Source of the DNA: Dysgonomonas sp. PH5-45
Lineage (GTDB): Bacteria; Bacteroidota; Bacteroidia; Bacteroidales; Dysgonomonadaceae
Assembly: GCF_029893235.1 (NCBI RefSeq)
Contig: NZ_JARXWE010000002.1
Location: 124,001-188,000, forward strand
Length of the DNA stretch: 64,000 bases
Direction: 5' to 3'
Positions 1 through 8,828 of this stretch are shown in pieces. Within the stretch, counting starts at the first letter, position 1; each line of letters begins with the position of its first letter. The notes beneath the pieces were generated by a model. It did not search any database. It saw only the letters and a list, made by a program, of their open reading frames with translations, and was not told the DNA's origin. The position numbers and the translations under genes were made by a program.

Positions 1-1460
1 GCATCTTTAGCCAAACCAAGTTCGGTTGTTGGATCTAAAGCAGATGTTGCCCTTGCTCTCCAGAAATAACCCAAATGACTTTCGGGAACCATTTCCGCCA
101 CTTTTGAGAAAGCTGCTACCGCTTTGTTCAGAAGTTCTTTACCCAGCTCTACATCAGCTTGATCAACTACAACCGATGCGTCTTGTTGCGCAGTCATCAG
201 AACCCTTACCTTTGGAGCACCTGCCGAATAGTAATTCCTACCCACATTGTAGTAATCCAAAGCCTGAACCTCTTCGCCTAAAAGATTAATATATTTACTA
301 TAATAATCTCCAGCTTCGGCATATAATCCGGCTTCGGCACAAGCTTCCGATACTTCCAAATACAAATCTCTGTTTTCAGGCTCCAATTCTATGGCTTTTT
401 TGTATTGAGCAACTGCAGATTCGGCTTGACCAGATTTTGCCAATAATTTTCCATATGTAATATAATCGAGAGAGATATACTTTGTTTTTGGATTTTTAGG
501 TATAGCAAAGAATCGTTCCGAATATTTTATACCACCCGCATAATCTTCTTTTTGCAAAGCGCTATAAGCAGCAAGACGGTTCAATACAAAATCATCTGGA
601 ATAGAAGCCAAACCTTCGTTGATTATTTTACTTGCCTCGTCATATTGCTCCGTAAAATATAATGCACCTGCATAACTAGTCAAATCTTTTACGGTATAGT
701 TACCACCGGCCATAAATTTCTTATATGCCTCGATAGCTTCATTATAACGTCCCGAATCGTAATAAATTCTACCAAGATATTTATATGCCAGAATGTAATC
801 AGGATTTGTTTCCAATACTTTGTTTAGCTCCTCGATAGCTGTTTCATTGCCTGAGATTCCTGTATTTTCGTACACTAAAGCATTTTTTATGTAAGCGGGC
901 ACACATTTAGAATCGAAAGCCATTGCTTGGGCATATTGAGTTGCGGCTTCTCCTTCTTTACCTTCCGACAACCAAATATCTCCTTCCAGAATATACAGAT
1001 AAGGGTATTTTTTATCCAGCTTCCGCAATTCGGCTATCTTCACCAAGGCTTGAGGCTTCATTCCCGCCTCAAAGTAAGCACGGGCTATGGCCAGATATAC
1101 CATTTTATCTTTTTTGTTCAATTTTATGGCTGCATCGAAATGATTTTCAGCAGCTTTTGGGTCAGTTTTAAGTAATAATTTACCTAAACCTACTTCGTTC
1201 AAACCTAATTTTGGATTTTGAGCCAATCCATTTTCGAAATAAGTCTTTGCTTCAGCCATTTTCCCCTCTTGTAAGGCAATATCCCCCAAATAATAAGAAG
1301 TTAATGGAGACGATTGGTCGGCTTGTTTCTCGAAATAATTTTTAGCAGCGGCATACTCTTGTGTGTAGAAATAATCTTCGCCTAAACTCCCTTGGGCAAA
1401 CGAAACCGTTGTGGCCAAGAAGAAAGACAAGCAAATTCCTAAAAAAAACTTTTTCTTCAT
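1..1460 (-). CDS. TPR-repeat periplasmic protein (C-terminal part outside window)
   Basis: The reading frame starts at the ATG at 1460-1458 and stays open to the window edge, giving about 486 codons without a stop. It begins with a clear signal peptide (MKKKFFLGICLSFF, then ...SFAQ, cleavage near residue 23). The rest is helical and dominated by tetratricopeptide-like units, for example YLGDIALQEGK, AIEAYKKFMAGG and AVAQYKKAIELEPEN, so it is probably a periplasmic scaffold. It is the last visible gene of the exbB-exbD-exbD-tonB operon on the same strand, where Bacteroidota often carry such a TPR protein. Role in TonB energy transduction is inferred from position only. The 3' end is missing here, so total length is unknown. 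Confidence 0.85.
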   Translation of the reverse strand, partial: MKKKFFLGICLSFFLATTVSFAQGSLGEDYFYTQEYAAAKNYFEKQADQSSPLTSYYLGDIALQEGKMAEAKTYFENGLAQNPKLGLNEVGLGKLLLKTDPKAAENHFDAAIKLNKKDKMVYLAIARAYFEAGMKPQALVKIAELRKLDKKYPYLYILEGDIWLSEGKEGEAATQYAQAMAFDSKCVPAYIKNALVYENTGISGNETAIEELNKVLETNPDYILAYKYLGRIYYDSGRYNEAIEAYKKFMAGGNYTVKDLTSYAGALYFTEQYDEASKIINEGLASIPDDFVLNRLAAYSALQKEDYAGGIKYSERFFAIPKNPKTKYISLDYITYGKLLAKSGQAESAVAQYKKAIELEPENRDLYLEVSEACAEAGLYAEAGDYYSKYINLLGEEVQALDYYNVGRNYYSAGAPKVRVLMTAQQDASVVVDQADVELGKELLNKAVAAFSKVAEMVPESHLGYFWRARATSALDPTTELGLAKD

Positions 1461-1512
1461 CTTAAAATTATATTTATTAAATTATTTATCATCTAAACTC
1501 AAAACACTCATA

Positions 1513-2460
1513 TCAAAACGATTCCTTTACTGATATAACCCTCATTGGGCTTACAGCGGGCAATAATCCGGCTTTAAGCACTATACGTTGCCCACGATCG
1601 CCGGCCATAAAATGTACTATCCCGGCAGGCAAGGTACCCCGTAGGTCTATCAATACAGCATACATATTCCGGGTTAAAGGGTATTCATTCAAAGCCAAAA
1701 ATGCCGGAAAAGGTTTATAACTGTTGTCGGCTGTTGCTACATCCCATTTACTTACGGAAACTACACGCACTTTTTCGGTAAATTGATTATAGGTAGTATC
1801 GGTAGGACTACTTATCCAGTTTACACCAATAACACCCAACGCATTTGGTGTATTCGAAACTTTATCCAAAACTTCCTGATTCGATTTCTGAGCCATCAGT
1901 CCATCATACATTGGTTTGTCTGTGCATATCGAATCGTGTATATATCTTACCGTGCTCGACCGCGGATTGTCGAAGTACACAGCTATTTTATCATATTTAG
2001 AGTCGGGGTTGATTTGCTTCCACGAAATAATCTCGCCTGTCATTATTTTCTTCAAAGTAGACATACTCATTAATGAGTCGTTATTTTCTTTATTGATAAT
2101 AAGAGCAATAGCATCGGTTGCTATTTTTTGCGTGCGAGGCACCAATTTTCTGCTTCTTATCACTTCTTTTTCTTTCTCCGTCAGGTCTCTTGCAGTGATT
2201 GCCAAACGGATACTATCTTTCAACAGCATATCAATAGCTGTTATCTCATCAGTATAATGAACTTCTACGGATGCTTCCTCATTCAAAGCCTCAAATATGT
2301 AGAGTTCTTCATTTACGATAGGTTCAAAACACTCGTCAGCAACCATCTTGGCAAATCCTTTAGTAAATGTATCTGTCCGTTTTGGTTTACCGCTACCATT
2401 ATGACAAGCCGATGTTATGAACATCAAAGCCACTAAGTAAAATAAACATTTTTTTCTCAT
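1513..2460 (-). CDS. PstS-like substrate-binding lipoprotein
   Basis: This encodes a periplasmic phosphate-binding-like protein of the PBP type 2 fold. I chose the internal ATG at 2460 because it gives a lipoprotein signal (MRKKCLFYLVALMFITSAC, lipobox TSAC), while an upstream in-frame start at 2505 would add 15 unlikely residues. The body shows the family pattern: IRLAITARDLTEKE, then ALIINKEN and LKKIMTGEI, and a C-terminal region with ALNEYPLTRNMY. No pstA, pstB, pstC or phoU lies nearby. Instead it follows tonB and a small membrane protein in the same orientation. It may therefore serve the TonB system rather than phosphate import, which is inference. Confidence 0.8.
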   Translation of the reverse strand: MRKKCLFYLVALMFITSACHNGSGKPKRTDTFTKGFAKMVADECFEPIVNEELYIFEALNEEASVEVHYTDEITAIDMLLKDSIRLAITARDLTEKEKEVIRSRKLVPRTQKIATDAIALIINKENNDSLMSMSTLKKIMTGEIISWKQINPDSKYDKIAVYFDNPRSSTVRYIHDSICTDKPMYDGLMAQKSNQEVLDKVSNTPNALGVIGVNWISSPTDTTYNQFTEKVRVVSVSKWDVATADNSYKPFPAFLALNEYPLTRNMYAVLIDLRGTLPAGIVHFMAGDRGQRIVLKAGLLPAVSPMRVISVKESF

Positions 2461-2512
2461 AACTAAAGATAAATATATTAAAACTCTGCTAATTGGGTCT
2501 GACAAATAGATG

Positions 2513-2731
2513 TTATTTTAATGATTTTAACAATACATACCCTCTATATAGACCATACAAAGAGAATGACACCGCTAAAAACACCCTGATAATAAGATAC
2601 TCGTCTTTTGTAGAAAAGCTATCATGAAAACTATATGGAATCAGGTAGGTTGTAAAAGCAATAACATAAGCCAAGACAATATACACTACCGCCATAAAAG
2701 CATTCCATATGTTTCGGAAATTAAATTTCAT
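2513..2731 (-). CDS. Small two-helix membrane protein
   Basis: A 72-residue protein with two hydrophobic segments (about residues 12-32 and 46-66) joined by a polar loop containing SFHDSFSTKDE. The tail RGYVLLKSLK is basic, which suggests it faces the cytoplasm. It lies between tonB and the PstS-like lipoprotein gene with 52 bp to the latter and 95 bp from tonB, so it is probably in the same operon. I do not recognise a family; similar small inner-membrane proteins occur in Bacteroidales ton operons. Confidence 0.7.
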   Translation of the reverse strand: MKFNFRNIWNAFMAVVYIVLAYVIAFTTYLIPYSFHDSFSTKDEYLIIRVFLAVSFSLYGLYRGYVLLKSLK

Positions 2732-2826
2732 TTCTCCTTTAATTTTAAAGAAGAGAAGCTAATACAGCTGATTAACCCCTCTTCTTTATTCTTATTCAAT
2801 TACTTAGATGAATGCGTTCATCCAAA

Positions 2827-3669
2827 TTATTTTTGAAGTTTAAACGTTACAGGAAGCGTATATTCTACAGGTACACTTTGTCCGTTTTGTCTACCGGGAA
2901 TCCAGGCAGGCATAGCTTTCACTACACGTAGAGCTTCCCTGTCGCACGAAGGGTCGAGCGTTTTAACCACCTTTACATTCGATATAGAACCATCTTTACC
3001 CACAACGAAAGTAATAATAACCTTACCCTCAATGTTGTTTTGTGCTGCTATATCGGGATATTTGATGTTATTAGCCAAATACTTCATCAACTCAGCCGGA
3101 CCTCCTTTAAATGTAGGCATTTGCTCTACAACCTTGAAAGGTTTCTGGACTTCGGTAGGCGTATTGGTGATTTGTTTGTTTTTAAGCAAATCTTCCGGAT
3201 TAGCCGCACCTTTTTCTTTCGATCCTTCCTCGTTTGTAGTAAACGAAACCTGCAAGTCTTTTTTAGTAGTTAACTCTTCTTGCGTTTTTATTTCATTATC
3301 TTCCTTCACTTTACTGTCTTCCACAACAACGGGAGGCGTAAACTGAATAGAAGCCTTTACGGGAGGAGGTGGCGGTGCCAATTCCTGTTGTGGAATAACT
3401 TCCTCTTCTTTTTTCTCTTCTTCGGCCTGTACATTGGTCATTTCAAAAGTATCGTCAACACCACCCAAATTTTCTTTGCTTGGTTTTACCGCTTCTATGA
3501 AATAAGGTAGTGCAATAACCACTCCAACAAAGCAAAGCATCACAATAAGTGCCACAACATGCCTTTTGGAAGACGTTTTGCGCAGCCTATAAGCTCCGTA
3601 TTCTTTGTTTTTTCCTTCAAAAACCAAATCACGCCAAGCCTCGGAATTCAAATTAATATCTTTTCCCAT
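2827..3669 (-). CDS. tonB: Energy transducer TonB
   Basis: 280-residue TonB that couples the ExbB/ExbD proton channel to TonB-dependent outer-membrane receptors. It has a short cytoplasmic N-terminus, a single membrane anchor at about residues 38-60, an acidic and proline-containing periplasmic spacer (run of five prolines near 99-103), and a C-terminal TonB domain from about 195 with the pattern YLANNIKYP...AAQNNIEGKVII and ending VEYTLPVTFKLQK. It lies 26 bp after exbD on the same strand, as the fourth gene of an exbB-exbD-exbD-tonB operon. The length and domain order are normal for Bacteroidota. Confidence 0.95.
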   Translation of the reverse strand: MGKDINLNSEAWRDLVFEGKNKEYGAYRLRKTSSKRHVVALIVMLCFVGVVIALPYFIEAVKPSKENLGGVDDTFEMTNVQAEEEKKEEEVIPQQELAPPPPPVKASIQFTPPVVVEDSKVKEDNEIKTQEELTTKKDLQVSFTTNEEGSKEKGAANPEDLLKNKQITNTPTEVQKPFKVVEQMPTFKGGPAELMKYLANNIKYPDIAAQNNIEGKVIITFVVGKDGSISNVKVVKTLDPSCDREALRVVKAMPAWIPGRQNGQSVPVEYTLPVTFKLQK

Positions 3670-3695
3670 AATCTTTTCTTTAGAGTGATTTGTAA

Positions 3696-4355
3696 TTAAT
3701 TTTTAGGTGCTGGTGCCTGTGTAGACAAAGCTCCTTTTGTTTTCAAATTTTCAACCAAATAGTTATCGGCATCGGCCATGTCTACAACTGCATATCTCGA
3801 AACACTACAGATAGCCATTTCGTCCAAAGCATCAACCAGATTCTTGTAAGTAGCTGCATCAGTTGGTTTTATTATCACAATCTGTGCACTCTCATCTTTC
3901 TTAATTTCTTCTGATTTTTCTTTAAACACTTCCTCCGATATCTTTTTCTTGGCCCGGTCAATTCTGAGCTGGGTCATTTCCTTAACGATTTTCTCGTTAC
4001 GCTCGGCCAACATTGTTCTCAAACCATTAGGAGAGTAATCTGTCTCTTTCAAGGAAGTATAATCATCAAATTTTGGTTTTCCGAAATAATAATAAACTTT
4101 ATTTTCTTCACCCAAAATCAAAGTAATAGACTTCGATTCAGGGGCAAGCGATTGATCTTCTTCCTTTAGTCCTTCGATATTTTTTGTTGGCAAAACAATA
4201 TCCATGGTTTGAGGCTTACTTAGAGTGGTACAGAACATAAAGAACGTAATCAAGAGCATATTCATGTCTACCATCGGTGTAAAGTCTACACGCAGGCTTA
4301 TCTTCTTGGGTTTACCTTTCTTTTCTTCTCCGCCACCGGTATTTACTTCTGCCAT
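3696..4355 (-). CDS. exbD: ExbD/TolR biopolymer transport protein (second copy)
   Basis: 219-residue ExbD/TolR family subunit of the proton-driven TonB motor. It has a cytoplasmic lysine-rich tail, then one transmembrane helix at about 28-46 with the conserved acidic residue in the DFTPMVD motif (Asp30) followed by MNMLLITFFMF. The remaining ~170 residues are a periplasmic domain with ...AQIVIIKPTDAATYKNLVDALDEMAI, the typical TolR fold pattern. It differs clearly from the neighbouring exbD, so the two probably form a heteromeric stator, as is usual in Bacteroidales. Confidence 0.93.
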   Translation of the reverse strand: MAEVNTGGGEEKKGKPKKISLRVDFTPMVDMNMLLITFFMFCTTLSKPQTMDIVLPTKNIEGLKEEDQSLAPESKSITLILGEENKVYYYFGKPKFDDYTSLKETDYSPNGLRTMLAERNEKIVKEMTQLRIDRAKKKISEEVFKEKSEEIKKDESAQIVIIKPTDAATYKNLVDALDEMAICSVSRYAVVDMADADNYLVENLKTKGALSTQAPAPKN

Positions 4356-4396
4356 ATTTTATTTTCTGTTTTTTTTGATTAATAAAATTATAAGAC

Positions 4397-5035
4397 TTAG
4401 TAACCTTCTGGCATACCTCTAAGTGTTGTCACCAAACTATATCTGTTTTCCTTCAAATCCTGAAGGGTCGAGAACACATTCTTAACTGTCAGATATGGAG
4501 TTCCTTGGTCTGCCTTAATAGCTAACTGCAAATTTTCATTTACATTCCTTGCAGCCTTAACCCAAACAGCAAGCTGGTTATTGGCACTTAATATAGTATC
4601 TGTTGGTACTCCTGGAGAGTTTTTCAAAATTTCATCCTGCTGTATCATAGTCAAGTCTAAAAATCCTGGTTTTCCATCAGAACCGACTAAACTTTTAATC
4701 GGCACACCAATAGATGTCAGGTTATAGAACGAGTCCATTTGTTTTTTGGTGAAATTTAGATTATAATCTTTTCCAATATTCTTCAATACTTCTTCCTTAT
4801 GTTCCGGATCGTTGAGATTTAGGAATACGCGTCCTTTGGGATCAATTAGGATTGTCATTACGTTCGCTTCCGGAATTTTTGTTTCCGATACCGAAGCAGG
4901 AGTTATTACCTGCACCGGTTCTTTGGGAAGGAAAGTGGCTGTAAGCATGAAGAATGTCAGCAGAAGCACAGTAACGTCACTCATCGCCGTCATGTCGATG
5001 AATGTACTCTGTTTTTTTACTTTTACTTTAGACAT
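4397..5035 (-). CDS. exbD: ExbD/TolR biopolymer transport protein (first copy)
   Basis: 212-residue ExbD family protein. The N-terminal motif TFIDMTAMSDVTVLLLTFFM places the proton-carrying aspartate at residue 20 inside the single membrane helix. The periplasmic part ends with QGTPYLTVKNVFSTLQDLKENRYSLVTTL, matching the TolR/ExbD C-terminal domain. It is located between exbB (73 bp upstream) and the second exbD (41 bp downstream) and is transcribed with them. It has a longer periplasmic insertion than enterobacterial ExbD (about 141 residues). Confidence 0.93.
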   Translation of the reverse strand: MSKVKVKKQSTFIDMTAMSDVTVLLLTFFMLTATFLPKEPVQVITPASVSETKIPEANVMTILIDPKGRVFLNLNDPEHKEEVLKNIGKDYNLNFTKKQMDSFYNLTSIGVPIKSLVGSDGKPGFLDLTMIQQDEILKNSPGVPTDTILSANNQLAVWVKAARNVNENLQLAIKADQGTPYLTVKNVFSTLQDLKENRYSLVTTLRGMPEGY

Positions 5036-5107
5036 ATTCTTCTGTTTTATTTATATAGAGTGGAAAGTTCATAAAATTCCACAACTACAGTTCAATTTTT
5101 TATCTGA

Positions 5108-5947
5108 TTAATGCTTTTTTGTATAAGTTTGACCAATAGCAAAGCCTACTTCGTCAACAGCATTCGTCATATCTTGAACTTTTCCAGAGAAATAGCTATA
5201 AGAAATAATAGCCAAAGCACCTGTACCGATACCCATAGCCGTATTCATCAAGGCTTCAGAGATACCCACAGCAAGAGCAGTTGAGTCTGGTGCACCTTCT
5301 TGACCCATCGCGCTAAACGACTTGATCATACCAAGTACCGTTCCGAAAAGTCCGAAAAGCGTACCCAATGTTGATATTGTTGCGATAACAGGTAGATTTT
5401 GTTCCAAATAAGGAAGTTCTAATGTTGTAGCTTCTTCAATCTCTTTTTGGATGATAGCCGCTTTTTCATCATTATTCATTCCTGCATAAGTTTCTACATC
5501 TTTGTATCTAACCAAAGCTGCTTTAAGAATGTTAGCTACCGAACCTTTTTGCTCATCGCAAAGTTTTTCAGCACCACTTACATCTCCAGCTTCAAGCTTA
5601 GCTTTTGCAGCAGCAACAAATTTACCTACATTACCTTTACCGCTTGCTCTGTTCATTGCGAAAAATCTTTCAACAGAAAGAGTAAGAACCGTAAGTAATA
5701 GGGTAATAACGATAGGAATCACCCATCCCCCTTGGTAAAGTGTACCTAACATATTCCCTGCAAGAGGATGTCCTTTATCATCAAAGTTAGTAGACAATCC
5801 AAAGACATCAAGAAAATTATCTGATCCGGCACCAGCTACTCCATAAAAAAACATGTGAGCAACAATACCACATAGTATAACTACAAGGAAAGCTGAAACC
5901 CCTTTTGATCTTGGTTTTTGACTTGTTTGTTGTTTTTTAGTCTCCAT
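5108..5947 (-). CDS. exbB: MotA/TolQ/ExbB proton channel family protein
   Basis: 279-residue ExbB homologue, first gene of the ton operon. Hydrophobic segments lie at about residues 19-42, 73-95, 185-208 and 228-255. The MotA/TolQ/ExbB signature is in the last third: NLPVIATISTLGTLFGLFGTVLG followed later by ISEALMNTAMGIGTGALAI. The extra N-terminal membrane segment (residues 19-42) is typical of Bacteroidota members. With ExbD it forms the proton-driven motor that energises TonB. The gene is preceded by a long AT-rich leader region. Confidence 0.95.
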   Translation of the reverse strand: METKKQQTSQKPRSKGVSAFLVVILCGIVAHMFFYGVAGAGSDNFLDVFGLSTNFDDKGHPLAGNMLGTLYQGGWVIPIVITLLLTVLTLSVERFFAMNRASGKGNVGKFVAAAKAKLEAGDVSGAEKLCDEQKGSVANILKAALVRYKDVETYAGMNNDEKAAIIQKEIEEATTLELPYLEQNLPVIATISTLGTLFGLFGTVLGMIKSFSAMGQEGAPDSTALAVGISEALMNTAMGIGTGALAIISYSYFSGKVQDMTNAVDEVGFAIGQTYTKKH

Positions 5948-6319
5948 AATAATTTAAAATCTTAATTTTTGTTTTTTAATAATTTAATTTAATATATTTA
6001 TTCTTGTCTCTAATTTATTCAGATAAAAGATCAAATTCATAAAAACAATAAAACTCTTCCCTGCCAATCTTTCTATTCTTAAAGACTTGACAGAAATCGT
6101 GTATAAAAGAACGAGGAATCTTTATATATATTTTATTGTATAGGGTTGTATTTCTCAATTTTTTCCTCAATGTAATATCTTGCTCAAGACAGTTTTTAAA
6201 CTTTCCATCCTACAAATTTAAAAACTTATTATTAAGTATAAATTCCTTGAAAGCAAAAAAACAATAATTTTTGTGATTAAATACCGTTTTTGCGTTACGA
6301 ATGTGCTGTACAACACGTT
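5948..6319. other. AT-rich intergenic region upstream of exbB
   Basis: These 372 bases between aspartate kinase and exbB are very AT-rich and contain no convincing coding frame. The ton operon promoter must lie here, or transcription continues from upstream. One -7-like box on the minus strand (TAAATTTG, 6220-6213) is present but I see no matching -33 element, so I do not call it a promoter. Confidence 0.5.
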
Positions 6320-7714
6320 TCATTTCAAACATAACGCTTCGTTTAATGCCAATACCGCATCTTTATAATATTCGCGCTTTATCACAAACTGCATATTAAC
6401 CTGCCTTAACGACTGCCCAAAACATTCTATATTTATATCTTTTTTGTACAATACCTTTGTTGCCCTGTATAAGAACCCTGGCATAGCTATATTTGTACCC
6501 ATCACACAGACCATAGCAACCCGTTCGGTAACCACTTTATAAAAGTTTTCTTCTAATTCCGCTATCAACTCGCGCGATTTATAATTATCCCACACAACGA
6601 CAGTGATAGAATTGGCATTTGTCGATTTTAAGATATAGCTTACTCCCACCTTTGCAAATACCTGCATGATGCGCAGGTCAAAGCCAACCTCGCCTACCAT
6701 CATGGGGTCGTGTATCTCTATGGCGATAACCCTATTGGTACCCGAAACAATTTCGACCTTAGGTTCGGGCGAGATATACTCCCGTGTAATCAGTGTACCG
6801 GGATGCTCAGGCTCGAAAGTATTTTTTATACGGATATTTATTCCCGACAATTCTAATGGCTTGGCTGCTTTAGGATGGATTGCTTCCATACCTATATCGG
6901 CCAACTGGTCGGCTATTATGAAGTTGGTATACCCTACGGGCACAACCTTGTCTACACCCACAATATTAGGGTCGGCGCTCGACAAATGGTATTCTTTATG
7001 TATCACCGCTTCAACCGCTTTTACCTGTACAGCTATTTTACTGAAAGTAACTTCGGTATACCCCCTGTCGAAAGCCCGCATAATACCTTCCGTTCCTTTC
7101 GTATATCCGGTAGCTACACAAAGTACTTTGTCGAAGTCGATGCCGGTAAAAGCTTTTCTGATACGCTCATCTATGGTTAGCGGTACAGAATCGTTAAATC
7201 CGCATAAATCTATAAAACGAGCCGATATATTATTATTGTTCAAAATATTTACCATATTCCATGCCGAATGGGCTTCGCCAACCGATGCCAGAATTTCGCG
7301 CGCTGCCAAACAAATATCTTCGTGATTAACATAGCCCGATGCCATAACTTTACTCAAGCTATGCAACATGGTTTTGGCTTGTTCTATACGGTATTCTATA
7401 AACTCACGGGCTTCGCTCAGGTTTAAACCTATTTCCTCAAAACCTTTATTGATGAGAAGTAAACGCTGGCAAAGACTATCGAGGGCGATGCTATAATCGT
7501 CGTTCTCCAAAAATTTAATGTAAACACCCGGCTCGCCTGTCTTTTTATGTTCAAGCAACCAATTTGTTACATTATTATATGCCGAAACCACGAAAATGCG
7601 GTTATACAATTCTTCAGGTTTTCGGTTGCCGATAATAATATTTGATAGTACATCTCCGAATTTACTCATAGAGGTACCACCTATTTTTTCGACCGTAAGC
7701 ATCTTTTTATCCAA
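6320..7714 (-). CDS. Aspartate kinase
   Basis: 464-residue monofunctional aspartokinase, first step of the aspartate-family amino acid pathway (lysine, threonine, methionine, diaminopimelate). The N-terminal phosphate-binding motif reads VEKIGGTSMS in place of the more usual KFGGTSV, a variant seen in Bacteroidota. The kinase core includes IARFIDLCGF and VATGYTKGTEGIMRAFDRGYTE, and AIHPKAAKPL. Two ACT-type regulatory repeats follow (from about residue 325: GEVGFDLRIMQVFAKVGVSYIL and later KVLYKKDINIECFGQSLRQ), indicating feedback control. Met1 or Met5 could be the start; the difference is four residues. Confidence 0.88.
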   Translation of the reverse strand: MDKKMLTVEKIGGTSMSKFGDVLSNIIIGNRKPEELYNRIFVVSAYNNVTNWLLEHKKTGEPGVYIKFLENDDYSIALDSLCQRLLLINKGFEEIGLNLSEAREFIEYRIEQAKTMLHSLSKVMASGYVNHEDICLAAREILASVGEAHSAWNMVNILNNNNISARFIDLCGFNDSVPLTIDERIRKAFTGIDFDKVLCVATGYTKGTEGIMRAFDRGYTEVTFSKIAVQVKAVEAVIHKEYHLSSADPNIVGVDKVVPVGYTNFIIADQLADIGMEAIHPKAAKPLELSGINIRIKNTFEPEHPGTLITREYISPEPKVEIVSGTNRVIAIEIHDPMMVGEVGFDLRIMQVFAKVGVSYILKSTNANSITVVVWDNYKSRELIAELEENFYKVVTERVAMVCVMGTNIAMPGFLYRATKVLYKKDINIECFGQSLRQVNMQFVIKREYYKDAVLALNEALCLK

Positions 7715-7835
7715 ACGCTAAAGTATTTATTGTTTTTATTTCATCATTCTTTTCGATAGCAAAAATAACAATAAAAAATCTTTGTATATCATTTATCAAA
7801 TATAAAATGGAAGGAAAGAACGGAAATAAAATACA

Positions 7836-7867
7836 AAAAGCTATTCCGGTTTTTCAGAATAGCTTTT
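7836..7867 (-). terminator. Rho-independent terminator of the SDR gene
   Basis: A perfect 11 bp inverted repeat (AAAAGCTATTC at 7836-7846, GAATAGCTTTT at 7857-7867) with a 10-base loop lies 29 bp after the SDR stop codon. Read on the minus strand it is followed by a T-rich stretch. Confidence 0.8.
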
Positions 7868-7896
7868 GGCATAAGGTTATTATTTACTACTTATTT

Positions 7897-8661
7897 CTAA
7901 ATAGCCGTCCATCCTCCATCTACAAATATGGGTTGCCCTGTTATATAACTCGACCCATCGGCTGCAAGGAATATCAAGGCTGTATCCAATTCTTGGGGTT
8001 TGCCGGTACGTTCCAAACAGCAAGTGTTTTTCACAAATTCGGAAAACTCGTTTGTTTCGATAAACGCATCTGTCATTTCCGAGTCAAAAAATCCGGGACA
8101 CAGGCTGTTCACCGTAATCTTGTGTTTTGCCCATTCGGCAGCAAGCCCCCTCGAAAGATTTATGACAGCCCCTTTCGAGGCGTGATAGCTCAAACAAGGC
8201 GTAAATTTATTCCCTACCTGCCCATACATCGAAGCAACGTTAATGATACGTCCGTATTGATTCTTTATCATATCCTTACCTGCCTCACGGGCAAAGTAGA
8301 ATACACCGTTCAGGTTCACATCCACAACACTCCGGAAATCCTTGCCCGGCACGTTCTCGGTCTCTCCGCCGATTGCTATACCTGCATTATTTACCAGAAT
8401 ATCTATTTTCCCGAAATGCGCTACTATTTTCTTCACAGCCGCAACAACCTCTTCTTCGTTTGTTGCATCACACTTCACAGGAAGACATTTCACACCCAGA
8501 GCCTCTATCGTTTTGGCATGTTCTTCCAAACGATCGAGCCTTCTGGCCACAATCGCGATATCAGCACCCTGTTTTGCCAAAACCTCGGCAAACCTTTTTC
8601 CTAAGCCCGAAGAAGCTCCCGTTACGACAGCCACTCTTCCTTTCAAACTAAATAAAGACAT
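7897..8661 (-). CDS. SDR-family NAD(P)-dependent oxidoreductase (gluconate 5-dehydrogenase-like)
   Basis: 254-residue classical short-chain dehydrogenase. The cofactor motif VVTGASSGLGKR is at about residues 12-23, the NNAG motif near 91-94 (LVNNAGIAIGG), and the catalytic Ser-Tyr-Lys set is seen in NVASMYGQ, then YHASKGA with Tyr and Lys four apart. The segment LAAEWAKHKITVNSLCPGFF and the ending SSYITGQPIFVDGGW are typical of the gluconate 5-dehydrogenase / 3-oxoacyl reductase-like branch. The exact substrate cannot be read from sequence. It stands alone with its own terminator. Confidence 0.9.
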   Translation of the reverse strand: MSLFSLKGRVAVVTGASSGLGKRFAEVLAKQGADIAIVARRLDRLEEHAKTIEALGVKCLPVKCDATNEEEVVAAVKKIVAHFGKIDILVNNAGIAIGGETENVPGKDFRSVVDVNLNGVFYFAREAGKDMIKNQYGRIINVASMYGQVGNKFTPCLSYHASKGAVINLSRGLAAEWAKHKITVNSLCPGFFDSEMTDAFIETNEFSEFVKNTCCLERTGKPQELDTALIFLAADGSSYITGQPIFVDGGWTAI

Positions 8662-8766
8662 AATCTACAAATGTTTTAAAGTTTCCGATCACTAAATTTA
8701 AGCATTATTTTTCATATATAGCAGATTTTTAGTCATTTATTTCGCTTGGGGCTAAAAACCACAAAA

Positions 8767-8792
8767 AGAGGCCACTTTCGCAAGCAGCCTCT
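8767..8792 (-). terminator. Terminator after ahpC
   Basis: Inverted repeat with AGAGGC (8767-8772) and GCCTCT (8787-8792), extended by an inner CTT/AAG pair around a TCGC loop. It lies 36 bp downstream of the ahpC stop and, on the minus strand, is followed by TTTTT. Confidence 0.75.
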
Positions 8793-8828
8793 CTTCGTCA
8801 CAAAAGATTCGATTTGTAATCTCTAAAA

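Noticed and set aside
7807-8604. A 265-codon open frame on the plus strand
   Set aside because: It is antisense to the well-supported SDR gene, has no family-like content, and starts inside the terminator region.
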